64,000 nt of DNA from Caballeronia sp. Lep1P3 (GTDB lineage: Bacteria > Pseudomonadota > Gammaproteobacteria > Burkholderiales > Burkholderiaceae). The position numbers were made by a program, and so were the translations under genes. Positions 52,820 through 61,528 of this stretch are shown in pieces; the first letter of the stretch is position 1; each line of letters opens with the position of its first letter. The notes under the pieces are model-generated. The model saw only the letters and a list, made by a program, of their open reading frames with translations. It did no database searches and was not told where the DNA came from. The stretch spans positions 405,501-469,500 of the forward strand of contig NZ_CP084268.1 in NCBI RefSeq assembly GCF_022879595.1, read 5' to 3'.

Positions 52820-54133
52820 TCAGCCCGCCGGCGCGTCCTCGACGCGGCGCCGCGCCATGAACCAGTAGAAGAGCGCCGCGCAGCCCGCGATAATCCCGCC
52901 GCTCACGAACGCGAGCGAGTACGAACCCGTGTGATCGACGATGAAACCCGCCACGACCGGCGAGAACGCGCCGCCGAAGTAACCGCCGAAGTTCTGAATG
53001 GCGCTGACCGATCCCACCATCGAAGGCGGCGCGATATCGCCGGCAAGCGCCCATGCATTGCCGATGGTCGCGGCGATGAACGCAAGCCCGATGGTCATGA
53101 GCACGATCGTGACCATCATCGACTGCGTGAACGGCAGCGCGACCGCGCACACCGCCGCGCCGATCGAGCAGCACGCGATCAGCATGCGCTTCGCGCCCAT
53201 CGGGGAGGCGACGCCGCTATCGACGAGCTTCGTCGCGACCCAGCCGGCCACGATCTCGCCCGCCGCGCCGCCGAACCACGGCACGCTCGCATAGACGCCC
53301 ATCTGCGCGAGCGAGATATGGAAGCGGTCGAGCAGATACAGCGGCAGGAATACGAGGAAGAGGTTCCATAGCCAGATCGCGCAGAAATAGCCGAGGATCA
53401 TTCCCCAGATGCTGCGATGCGTGAAAAGGGAACCCCATTTCAGATTGGAATTGGCAAGCGAACGCTCATGTCCGCCGCCGCCCGCCTCGATGTACTCCAA
53501 TTCCTTGCGCGAGAGCCGCTTGCTCTGCATCGGATTGCGATAGAGGAAGAGAAAGAGGATCGCGAATCCGATGCCGATCGCGCCCGTTACATGGAAGAGC
53601 GAGCGCCAGCCGAACGCGATCATCAGCGCGACGAGCAGCGCCGGGGCGAGCGCGGGGCCCCATTTCGAGGACGAATCCCAGATGCCGGTGGCGAATCCGC
53701 GCTCCTTGGCCGGGAACCATGCCGCCGTGATTTTCGCGGAGGTCGGCCAGCAGGGCGCTTCGCCGACCGCGAGCAAAACGCGCATCACGATAAGGCCCGA
53801 CACCGAGCCGACCACGCCCGTGAGCCACGTCGCGACGCTCCACCAGATCATGCCGATCGCATACGCCTTCTTCGCGCCGAAGCGATCGATGATCCAGCCC
53901 GCGGGCAACTGCATCACCGCGTAGGTCCACGCGAACACGGTGCCGAGCAGCCCGATCTGCGTGCGCGTGAGGCCGAGGTCGTGAATCATGCCGGGCGCGG
54001 CGATCGAGAGGCTCGCCCGGTCCAGATAGTTGATGATGCCGCCGATCACGAGCCAGATCAGCACTCGCCACCGGAAGTTGATGCTGGCCGCGTGCGCGCC
54101 GGCCGCGGTGTTCGTCGCCAGCTTGTCGTCCAT
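52820..54133 (-). CDS. MFS transporter, ACS (organic acid) type
   Basis: A 437-aa major facilitator with about 12 hydrophobic segments and the ACS start LIWLVIGGIINYLDRASLSIA, followed by GWIIDRFGAKK. Members take up phthalate, glucarate, galactonate or similar acids. It is convergent with the BKACE/dehydrogenase operon, ending 54 bp from it, and may import their substrate. GGATACGGCG... lies upstream rather than a strong RBS; CCAGGAGAG at the start is acceptable. Confidence 0.85.
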   Translation of the reverse strand: MDDKLATNTAAGAHAASINFRWRVLIWLVIGGIINYLDRASLSIAAPGMIHDLGLTRTQIGLLGTVFAWTYAVMQLPAGWIIDRFGAKKAYAIGMIWWSVATWLTGVVGSVSGLIVMRVLLAVGEAPCWPTSAKITAAWFPAKERGFATGIWDSSSKWGPALAPALLVALMIAFGWRSLFHVTGAIGIGFAILFLFLYRNPMQSKRLSRKELEYIEAGGGGHERSLANSNLKWGSLFTHRSIWGMILGYFCAIWLWNLFLVFLPLYLLDRFHISLAQMGVYASVPWFGGAAGEIVAGWVATKLVDSGVASPMGAKRMLIACCSIGAAVCAVALPFTQSMMVTIVLMTIGLAFIAATIGNAWALAGDIAPPSMVGSVSAIQNFGGYFGGAFSPVVAGFIVDHTGSYSLAFVSGGIIAGCAALFYWFMARRRVEDAPAG

Positions 54134-54272
54134 CGTCTCTCCTGGATACGGCGTTTCAAAGTGGACGCGAAGTGCAGAGTGGAATGCCTTTCCGCGCAGC
54201 GTTGGATCAGAGAGTCTAAGGAGCGGCCACGCTTCTTTCCAATGAAAAATCCCGCTGGACCCATATCGTTTC

Positions 54273-54289
54273 GGTTATTCGTGATAACC
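54273..54289. promoter_or_regulatory. Candidate operator GGTTAT-N5-ATAACC
   Basis: A perfect 6-bp inverted repeat with a 5-bp spacer, 140 bp before the MFS start. It could be a LysR or GntR site controlling that gene. Confidence 0.45.
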
Positions 54290-54300
54290 CTAGGAATAAA

Positions 54301-54325
54301 AAGCGCGACGTATGACGTCGCGCTT
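54301..54325 (-). terminator. Rho-independent terminator for the minus strand
   Basis: AAGCGCGACGT and ACGTCGCGCTT are perfect 11-bp arms around ATG; on the minus strand the stem is followed by TTTTTATT. It lies 166 bp after the LysR pseudogene stop. Confidence 0.75.
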
Positions 54326-54490
54326 CTCGCAGGTCCTTTGCGTTTGGGTTCAGATCGAGCGTCGCGGCACGACGCGAACGGGTTACGAAGCCATGAAACT
54401 CCAGCGATGGAAGGGGAATGACACCGCCTCATGCGAGCGGGCTACCCTCACGTCAAGGACAAACACGCGCGCACTCCATCGCTCACTGGC

Positions 54491-54925
54491 TTATGCCGGT
54501 TTCGCCTTTCGCGAAACCGGCTGCGCGAGCAGATCGAGCACGGCGATCGTCGAGGACGCGAGCGCCTCGACGGGCAGATGGCACAGCAGCATCTGCCGCA
54601 CGGGCACGCGCCTTCGATCGGCAGGATGTGAAAGCGCTTGGCCGTGGCGAGCACGCGCGCGACGCCGAGCGGCATCACGCCGATGCCGACGCCCGCCGCG
54701 ACCATCGCCGTCATGCTGTCGAAGCTGCCGACGCAAATGCGCATGTGCAGCGCGCCATCGAGCTGGCTCGCGAGCCGGCTGAGCGCAATCGAGATCGCGC
54801 AGCCTTCGGTGAGGCCGATCAAGTCGCAACCGAGCAGGTCTTCCGCGCGCACGCGATTCCGCAGTCGCCTCGAAGAGACGCAAGGTCGTGAGATCGAACT
54901 GGATGCGGTCGGGGCGGCGGTTCAA
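54491..54925 (-). pseudogene. LysR regulator remnant (deleted and frameshifted)
   Basis: Pieces of one LysR protein lie in two frames. Near 54905-54856 the frame gives IQFDLTTLRLFEATAES, the usual LysR N terminus. It then joins directly to effector-domain sequence (GCDLIGLTEGCAISIALSRL, MTAMVAAGVGIGVMPLG) in another frame, so about 140-150 residues covering the HTH and hinge are gone. A further shift near 54600 returns to the first frame for the tail (MLLCHLPVEALASSTIAVLDLL). No intact product is possible. It is divergent from the CoA-ligase operon it probably once controlled. Confidence 0.75.
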
Positions 54926-55105
54926 GCGGAATGAACGGAGGAAAGGAATGCGCCGATTCCAACGCGCGGCCAATGCGCGCCGGCACGACGGACGTCCGCG
55001 CTCTGCCTTCTTTTCGGTCCCGAACGTTTCGCTCCCTTCAAGCAGACGCGTGCCTGCGCAGCCCCGCGTAAACCCGCTTGCACGAGATTTTTGACGAACC
55101 TATAT

Positions 55106-55121
55106 TGAATTTCACCATTCA
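55106..55121. promoter_or_regulatory. Dyad TGAAT-N6-ATTCA upstream of enoyl-CoA hydratase gene
   Basis: Perfect 5-bp arms around TTCACC lie 21 bp before the hydratase start, in the promoter of the 55-62 kb operon. It may be a site for the IclR regulator encoded at the operon end or for the lost LysR. Confidence 0.4.
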
Positions 55122-55141
55122 CTATTGCCATGCGATAAATC

Positions 55142-55903
55142 ATGAGCGAAGACATTCTGCTGTCGAATCACGGCCGCGTTGCGGTCATCACGCTGAACCG
55201 GCCGGACAAGCTGAACGCGTGGACCACGCCGATGCGCGAAGCGATCATCGAGGCGCTCGGGCGCTTCGACGCCGACGACGATGTCGCCGCCATCATCATG
55301 ACGGGCGCAGGCAGCCGCGCGTTCTCGGCGGGGCAGGACTTGTCGGAAGCGCATGACTTCGACGGCGAACGCGCCGTGGCGTGGGTCAAGGAATGGCAGC
55401 GCTATTACGCGGCGCTGCGCGGCCTCAAGAAGCCGCTCGTCATGGCGCTCAACGGCACGGCGGCCGGCTCCGCGTTTCAAGTGGCGCTGCTCGGCGATAT
55501 CCGCGTCGCCCATGCGGGCGTGCGCATGGGGCAGCCGGAGATCAACGCGGGCATCGCGAGCACGACCGGCCCGTGGATCATGAACGCAATGCTCGGTATG
55601 TCGCGCACCATCGAGCTGACGCTCACTGGCCGGCTGATGGACGCCGACGAATGCCACCGCATCGGATTGATTCATCACCTCGTCGCCGAAGATCAGGTCT
55701 TCGCAAAGGCGCTCGAAATCGCGACCGAGCTGGCCGAGAAGCCGCCCGTCGCGATGCGCCTAGACAAGCAGCGTTTTCGCGAGATGACCGAGCCGGGCTT
55801 CGTCGACTGCATCGAGGCGGGCATGCGGATTCAGCGCGAAGCATACGACTCGGGCGAGCCCGCGCGGATGATGGAGGAATTCTTCCGCAAGCGCGCCAAA
55901 TAA
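55142..55903 (+). CDS. Enoyl-CoA hydratase/isomerase family protein
   Basis: A 253-aa crotonase-fold protein: ITLNRPDKLNAW, the oxyanion-hole segments GSRAFSAGQDL and NGTAAGSAFQVALLGDIRVA, and the typical FFRKRAK end. The crotonase catalytic Glu pair is only partly kept: GQPEINAGI carries one acidic residue, as in many CaiD/PaaG-like enzymes. It would act on an acyl-CoA made by the ligase at 59940. First gene of the operon; 56 bp before the solute-binding protein. Confidence 0.82.
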   Translation: MSEDILLSNHGRVAVITLNRPDKLNAWTTPMREAIIEALGRFDADDDVAAIIMTGAGSRAFSAGQDLSEAHDFDGERAVAWVKEWQRYYAALRGLKKPLVMALNGTAAGSAFQVALLGDIRVAHAGVRMGQPEINAGIASTTGPWIMNAMLGMSRTIELTLTGRLMDADECHRIGLIHHLVAEDQVFAKALEIATELAEKPPVAMRLDKQRFREMTEPGFVDCIEAGMRIQREAYDSGEPARMMEEFFRKRAK

Positions 55904-55959
55904 AATCGCCGGCAGCCGGCGAACCATCGCATCTCAACTTCGTGCGGGAGACCTGAACC

Positions 55960-57021
55960 ATGACGCAAGACTTCAATCCGGCGCGCCGCCGCATGCTGCA
56001 GGGCGCGGGCGCGCTCGCCGTGGCCGGCGCGTTGCCGCTCGCGGCGCGCGCGCAATCGAAGCAGATCGTCGTGTCCGACCCGGGCGGGCCATATACGACG
56101 GCGTATCGCGAGGCGTTCTACGATCCGTTCGAGAAGGCGACGGGCATCAAGGTGGTGAGCGTCGCGCGGGAATCGCAGCCGGTCGCGCAGTTCGCGGCGA
56201 TGGTGCAGACGAAGAACTACGTGTGGGACGTGACCACGCTCACGCTCTCCGCCGACATTCCTTACCTCGAATCGAAGGGCTTGCTGGAGCCCATCGGACT
56301 GAAGGCGAGCGAGTATCCCGACATCATGCCCGAGGCGATAACCCCGAACTGGCTCGGCGTCGACGTGTATTCGACCGTGCTCGCGTATCGCGCGGACAAG
56401 TTCAAGGACAACGGCCCGAAATCGTGGGCGGACTTCTGGGACGTGAAGAAATTTCCCGGCCGCCGATGCCTGCGCCGCAGCCCGCTCGATACGCTCGAAC
56501 AGGCGCTGCTCGCGGATGGCGTGCCGCTCGACAAGCTCTATCCGCTCGACGTGGACCGCGCGTTCAAAAGCCTCGACAAGATCAAGCCGCACATCAGCAT
56601 CTGGTGGACTTCGGGCGCGCAGGCAATGCAGGCGATCCAGAGCGGCGACGTCGACATGATCTCGACGTGGAACGGCCGCGCGCAAGCCGCGAAGGACGCG
56701 GGCGCGCCCGTGACCATCGTGTGGAATCAGGGTCTTTATTCGATCGAAGGCTGGGGCATTCCGAAAGGCACGCCGCGCGCCGATGCCGCGAAGCAGTTCG
56801 TGCGCTTTTGCGCCGACGCGAAGCGCCAGGCGCTGCTCACGCGCACGCTCGCCTACGGCCCGACCAACAAGAAGGCGTTCGAGACCATATCGAAAGACCG
56901 CGCGACGCTTCTGCCGACCGCGCCCGACAATATCCGCGACATGCGTCTGCCGAGCCCGCAATGGTGGGAAGAGAATCGCGCGAAGGTCACGGAGCGGTTC
57001 AATTCGTGGATCATTTCCTGA
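55960..57021 (+). CDS. ABC transporter solute-binding protein (PotD/Fe3+-polyamine type)
   Basis: A 353-aa exported binding protein. A twin-arginine-like leader (RRRMLQGAGALAVAGALPLAARA) is cut near AARAQ. The mature protein has the PotD/FbpA-type fold: VSDPGGPYTTAYREAFYDPFEKATGIKV, WWTSGAQAMQAIQSGDVDMISTWNGRA, and NQGLYSIEGWGIPKG. It would bring a substrate to the ATPase and fused permease that follow at 57032 and 58119. The operon's CoA ligase suggests a carboxylic acid rather than a polyamine; inferred. Confidence 0.85.
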   Translation: MTQDFNPARRRMLQGAGALAVAGALPLAARAQSKQIVVSDPGGPYTTAYREAFYDPFEKATGIKVVSVARESQPVAQFAAMVQTKNYVWDVTTLTLSADIPYLESKGLLEPIGLKASEYPDIMPEAITPNWLGVDVYSTVLAYRADKFKDNGPKSWADFWDVKKFPGRRCLRRSPLDTLEQALLADGVPLDKLYPLDVDRAFKSLDKIKPHISIWWTSGAQAMQAIQSGDVDMISTWNGRAQAAKDAGAPVTIVWNQGLYSIEGWGIPKGTPRADAAKQFVRFCADAKRQALLTRTLAYGPTNKKAFETISKDRATLLPTAPDNIRDMRLPSPQWWEENRAKVTERFNSWIIS

Positions 57022-57031
57022 GGACGGCACG

Positions 57032-58099
57032 ATGAGCGCGAAACTCGAGGCGATCGGCATTGCGAAGCGCTACGGCGAAACCGTGGCGCTGGAACCGACG
57101 GATCTCGCCGTGCAGGCCGGCGAATTCCTGACGCTGCTCGGTCCCTCGGGTTCGGGCAAGGCCACGCTCCTGCAGATGATCTCGGGGCTGGTCGCGCCGA
57201 GCGCGGGACGCATCGAGATCGACGGGCGCGACGTCACGCATGTCGAGCCGGGCAAGCGCGGCATCGGAATGGTGTTCCAGAGCTATGCGCTGTTCCCGCA
57301 CATGAGCGTGTGGGACAACGTGGCTTATGGCCTGCGCATGCGCCGCAAGTCGCGCGACGAAGTGCGCGCCGCCGTCGACGATGCGCTCGCGATGGTCCGC
57401 ATGACCGATTACGCGAAGCGCTTTCCGAAGGAACTGTCGGGCGGCCAGCAGCAGCGCATCGCGCTTGCGCGCTGCTTCGCGTACCGGCCATCGGTCATTC
57501 TGCTCGACGAACCGCTCGGCGCGCTCGACAAGAAATTGCGCGAACACATGCAGTCCGAGATTCGCCGGCTGCACAAGGAACTGGGCGCGACTTTCGTCTA
57601 CGTGACGCACGATCAGGACGAAGCGCTCACGCTCTCCGACCGCATTTGCCTCATGAATCAGGCGCGCATCGAGCAGGTCGGCACGCCCGCCGATCTGTAC
57701 GACCGCCCCGCGACGCGCTTCGCGGCGGGCTTCATCGGACACTCGAATCTGCTGGAAGGCGCGCTCGACGATGCACGCGGCGCGAGCGGCGAGCCGATCC
57801 TGCTTGCGGCGGGCGGGCGCATTCCGCTGCCGATGAGCGCGTCCGTTCCCCCGGCGCCCGCCGCGCGTCACACGCTGCTCGTGCGACCGGAAACGCCGCG
57901 TCTTGTAGAACCGGATTCCGGTTTTGTCGACGGAACCATCTCGGATGTCGTGTTCTTCGGCAGCGACACGCGCGTGCAGCTCGCGATGACCGATGGCAGC
58001 GGACTCACCGTGCGATGCGAGCGCAGCCTCACGCCGCGCATCGGCGAGCGCGTCGGGCTCGTGTGGGACCCGTATCGCACGACGCTGCTCGTCGCGTGA
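57032..58099 (+). CDS. ABC importer ATPase (PotA-like) with variant Walker A
   Basis: A 355-aa ATPase: nucleotide-binding domain (1-235) plus a TOBE-type C-terminal domain (about 270-355). Signature LSGGQQQR, Walker B VILLDEPLGALD and H-loop VTHD are intact. Walker A reads GPSGSGKATLL: the residue after the catalytic Lys, normally Ser or Thr that holds Mg2+, is Ala (codon GCC). This could weaken ATP hydrolysis, or reflect a tolerated variant. It is 11 bp from the binding-protein gene. Confidence 0.83.
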   Translation: MSAKLEAIGIAKRYGETVALEPTDLAVQAGEFLTLLGPSGSGKATLLQMISGLVAPSAGRIEIDGRDVTHVEPGKRGIGMVFQSYALFPHMSVWDNVAYGLRMRRKSRDEVRAAVDDALAMVRMTDYAKRFPKELSGGQQQRIALARCFAYRPSVILLDEPLGALDKKLREHMQSEIRRLHKELGATFVYVTHDQDEALTLSDRICLMNQARIEQVGTPADLYDRPATRFAAGFIGHSNLLEGALDDARGASGEPILLAAGGRIPLPMSASVPPAPAARHTLLVRPETPRLVEPDSGFVDGTISDVVFFGSDTRVQLAMTDGSGLTVRCERSLTPRIGERVGLVWDPYRTTLLVA

Positions 58100-58118
58100 A
58101 ATGACCGAGGAGACGTCC

Positions 58119-59900
58119 ATGACCATCGCCCTGCACGCGCACCGCGAAAACGAAGCGCGGCCGCGCGGCCGCTCCGTCTGGCTCGCGCGCACGATGCGCG
58201 TTTTGCCGGTCGTGCCGACGCTCCTCTTCCTGCTCGTCTTTTTCATCGTGCCGGTCGGCGAGATTCTGCAAGGCGGGCTCGTCAGCGCGGAAGGGCAGAT
58301 CGGTCTCGCGCAGTTCGCACGCATTGCGCGCACGCCGGTGTATGCGAAGGTGCTGTGGATCACCTTCGCCATTTCCTTCATGACGGCGGCGCTTTCCATC
58401 CTGCTCGGCTATCCGGTCGCGTACATGCTGAGCCGCCTGTCGGAGCGCGTGCGCGAACGCTGGCTCTTGTGGATCATGCTGCCGTTCTGGACGAGCTATC
58501 TCGTCAAGACGTATGCGTGGATGCTGCTTCTCTCGAAGACCGGCGTGCTCTCGACGATCGCGCTGTCCCTTCACCTCGTGAGCGAGACGAGCGGCACCAT
58601 TCCATCGCTGACGGGCGTTCTGATCGGCATGGTGCATTCGATGCTCCCGCTCGCCGTCATGACGATGCTGCCGGTCATGCGCGGCATCGACGATCGTTTG
58701 ACGCAGGCCGCCGAAACGCTCGGCGCGGAACGCAGCACGAGTTTCTTCACGGTGTTTCTGCCGCTGTCGTCGCCGGGCGTCGCGGCGGCGGGCCTGCTCG
58801 TGTTCATTTCGAGCCTCGGCTTTTTCATCGTGCCCGCGCTGCTCGGCTCGCCGAAGGAAACGATGATCGCGCAGCTCGTCATTTCGTCCGTCCTCGAACT
58901 CTTCGACATGCGTTTCGCCGGCGCGCTTTCGACGGTGCTGCTCGTCTGTTCCATTGCGATCTTCTTCGTGTACGACCGCATGGTGGGACTCACGTCGCTC
59001 ACCGGAGAAGTGACGGAGCGCTCGCGCGGATCGCGTGCGCAGGGAGTCAGGCTCGCCGTTCTGATGATGGCCGGGCGCGTTTTCGCACCGTTCATGATGC
59101 GGCGGCGCGTGAGCGCGGAGACGACCGCGCGCGCGGCGAGTCCGCTCGGTCTCTATACGTGCGTCGTCATGGTGGCGCTCGTCGCGCCCGTGCTCTCCGT
59201 CATTCCGTATGCGTTCACGAAAAGCGATTACATCGCGTTTCCGCCGAAGCTCTTCAGCACGCGATGGTTCGGCACGTTCATGGATTCGCCTGTGTGGCAG
59301 AGCGCCATCGTCCGTTCATTCGAAGTCGGTTTCGGCACCGCGCTGCTCTCGCTTCTGCTCGGCTTCGGCGCGACGCTCGCCATGACCCGCATGCCGCGCC
59401 GCGCGAGCAAGCCGCTCTTCGCGCTGCTCGTTGCACCGCTGATCGTGCCGCGCATCGTGGTCGCGGTCGGCCTGCTCTATCTGTTCGGGCGCTTCGGGCT
59501 GACGGGCACCAATCTCGGGCTTGTCATCGGCCATACGGTGCTTGCGATTCCCTACGTCGTCGTGACGCTCGCGGCCGGTTTCCAGCGCTTCGACTGGCGC
59601 CTCGACGATGCCGCCCGCGTCATGGGCGCGTCCCCGTTGCGACGCATCACATCGGTCGTGCTGCCGCTTCTGATGGCGAGCGTCACGGCCGCGTTCCTCT
59701 TTGCGTTCCTCGTTTCGTTCGATGACCTAACGATCGCGATCTTCGTTTCCGGCGGCATCAATTCGACGCTGCCGAAGCAGATGTGGGACGACATCCAGCT
59801 CGCCGTCACGCCGACGCTCGCCGCCGTATCGACGACGCTCGTCGTGCTGATCGCGCTCGTCGTGATGGTGTCGTCGTGGCTCAGGCGCAGGACGCGCTGA
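58119..59900 (+). CDS. Fused ABC importer permease (two BPD domains)
   Basis: A 593-aa protein with two complete permease halves: first TM bundle about residues 24-300, second about 335-593. Each has its own EAA loop (AAETLGAERSTSFFTVFLPLSSPG and AARVMGASPLRRITSVVLPLLMAS), so it is a PotB-PotC type fusion, replacing two separate genes. GAGGAG lies 6 nt before ATG 58119; the ATG at 58101 is also in frame. Ends 40 bp before the CoA ligase. Confidence 0.85.
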   Translation: MTIALHAHRENEARPRGRSVWLARTMRVLPVVPTLLFLLVFFIVPVGEILQGGLVSAEGQIGLAQFARIARTPVYAKVLWITFAISFMTAALSILLGYPVAYMLSRLSERVRERWLLWIMLPFWTSYLVKTYAWMLLLSKTGVLSTIALSLHLVSETSGTIPSLTGVLIGMVHSMLPLAVMTMLPVMRGIDDRLTQAAETLGAERSTSFFTVFLPLSSPGVAAAGLLVFISSLGFFIVPALLGSPKETMIAQLVISSVLELFDMRFAGALSTVLLVCSIAIFFVYDRMVGLTSLTGEVTERSRGSRAQGVRLAVLMMAGRVFAPFMMRRRVSAETTARAASPLGLYTCVVMVALVAPVLSVIPYAFTKSDYIAFPPKLFSTRWFGTFMDSPVWQSAIVRSFEVGFGTALLSLLLGFGATLAMTRMPRRASKPLFALLVAPLIVPRIVVAVGLLYLFGRFGLTGTNLGLVIGHTVLAIPYVVVTLAAGFQRFDWRLDDAARVMGASPLRRITSVVLPLLMASVTAAFLFAFLVSFDDLTIAIFVSGGINSTLPKQMWDDIQLAVTPTLAAVSTTLVVLIALVVMVSSWLRRRTR

Positions 59901-59939
59901 TTTTCGCGCTGAATCTCGCGCTTATCACTCGGTTCGGAC

Positions 59940-61481
59940 ATGCATCGTTACTCAGACTACTTCGCTCACCGGCACGCGCACGACGAACTCGACTGCGCAC
60001 CGCTGCTCGCGGCGGGACTGCGCGCCACGCCCGCGCGCACCGTCGTTCATTCCGGCGATCACGCGATGACGTGCGAGGACATTTCGCGTCACGTCGCGCA
60101 ATTGCAGCGCTGGTTCGCGTCGCTCGGGCTCGTGCCCGGCGACCGCGTCGCGGTGATGCTCGGCAATAGTCCCGAGCATATGCACCTCATTTATGCGCTC
60201 GTGATGTCTGGCCTCGTGTGGGTGCCCGTCAACACGAAGTTGCGCGCGGCGGGCCTCGACTATCTGCTGCAACATGCGGAGCCGAAGCTCTTTATCGTCG
60301 ATGACGAATACGATGCCGTGACCGCCGCGCTCGATTGCGGCGCGGCGCGGCGCATGCGTCTGCCCGCGTTCGATGCGGACAACGCAAGCGCCACGTTCGA
60401 TACGCCGGCTATCGGCGTGCACGATCCGCTGTGCATCATCTATACGTCGGGCACGACGGGCGCGCCGAAAGGCGTCGTCTTCACGCACCGGATGATGCGC
60501 ATTGCGAGCGAAGCGGCGCTGAAAGTCGCCGACGTGCGCGACGGCGACCGCCTGTTCCTTTGGGAGCCGCTCTGTCATATCGGCGGCGCGCAGATGCTGC
60601 TTCTGCCGTTCATGGAGAACGTGACGCTGCATGCGGTGCCGCGCTTCTCGGCCTCGCAATTCTGGCCGCAAATCGAACGCGCGGGCGCGACGCAGCTTCA
60701 CTATCTGGGCGGCGTGCTCGATATCCTGATGCAACTGCCGGAGAGCGCGCAGCCGCCGACGCATACGCTGCGCGTCGCATGGGGCGCGGGCGTGAGCGCA
60801 CCGGCGTGGGAGCCGATTCAGGCGCGGCTCAAGGTGCGGCTGCGCGAGTGCTACGGCATGACCGAATGCGCGAGCTTTGCGACGATGAACGTCACCGGCA
60901 AGCCGGGTTCGATCGGGCGTCCGCTGCCGTGGATCGACATCGAATTGCTGGATGAAAACGGCCAGCCGGTCGCCGAAGGCGAAGCGGGCGAGATCGTGCT
61001 CGCGAGCAGGGTGGAAGGCACGTTCCTGCCCGCGTACCTTCACAATCCCGCAGCGACGCACGCGGCGATGCGCCACGGCAAGCTGCACACCGGCGACCGC
61101 GCGCGCCGCGATGCCGACGGCGATTACTTCTTCGTCGGCCGTCAGACCGACAGCATGCGCGTGCGCGGCGAGAACGTGTCCGCATGGGAGATCGAGCGCG
61201 TGTTCGCCGCGCATCCGGCGATACGCGCGAGCGCGGCAATCGGCGTGGCATCGGCGATTGGCGAGCAGGACATTCTGCTCAACGTGCAGTTCGAGGACGA
61301 ACCGGTGGACTGGGAAGCGTTGCACGCATGGGCGCGCGAGCGGCTCGCGAGTTTTCAGTTGCCGCGCTATTACCGCGCGGTATCGGGCTTCGAGATGACG
61401 GCGAGCGAGCGCATCCGCAAGCACTTGCTGCCGCGCACGGTCGACGATGCCTGGGACCGGCTCGCGAGCGTGCAGGCGTAG
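59940..61481 (+). CDS. Acyl-CoA ligase, CaiC-like (AMP-forming)
   Basis: A 513-aa adenylating enzyme of the ANL family: A3 IIYTSGTTGAPKGVVFTH, A5 RECYGMTECAS, A7 GDRARRDADGDYFFVGRQTD, A8 MRVRGENVSAWEIE. The A10 Lys that normally completes adenylation is replaced by Arg (TASERIRKHLL), a form seen in crotonobetaine/carnitine-CoA ligase relatives. It should convert an imported acid to its CoA ester, then pass it to the hydratase at 55142. Substrate is unknown. Confidence 0.83.
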   Translation: MHRYSDYFAHRHAHDELDCAPLLAAGLRATPARTVVHSGDHAMTCEDISRHVAQLQRWFASLGLVPGDRVAVMLGNSPEHMHLIYALVMSGLVWVPVNTKLRAAGLDYLLQHAEPKLFIVDDEYDAVTAALDCGAARRMRLPAFDADNASATFDTPAIGVHDPLCIIYTSGTTGAPKGVVFTHRMMRIASEAALKVADVRDGDRLFLWEPLCHIGGAQMLLLPFMENVTLHAVPRFSASQFWPQIERAGATQLHYLGGVLDILMQLPESAQPPTHTLRVAWGAGVSAPAWEPIQARLKVRLRECYGMTECASFATMNVTGKPGSIGRPLPWIDIELLDENGQPVAEGEAGEIVLASRVEGTFLPAYLHNPAATHAAMRHGKLHTGDRARRDADGDYFFVGRQTDSMRVRGENVSAWEIERVFAAHPAIRASAAIGVASAIGEQDILLNVQFEDEPVDWEALHAWARERLASFQLPRYYRAVSGFEMTASERIRKHLLPRTVDDAWDRLASVQA

Positions 61482-61528
61482 CGATCGCCATGGGATAATC
61501 CGCGCCTTCGAACCGACGACGACATACG

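Larger units (their letters stand above)
54134..54490. other. Intergenic region (357 bp) with operator and terminator
   Basis: No gene is supported. The region contains the promoter side of the MFS gene, a dyad at 54273-54289 and a terminator-like hairpin at 54301-54325 that ends the LysR pseudogene transcript. Confidence 0.5.

Noticed and set aside
59952..61424. 490-aa minus-strand ORF opposite the CoA ligase
   Set aside because: Antisense to a gene with clear A3, A5 and A8 motifs.
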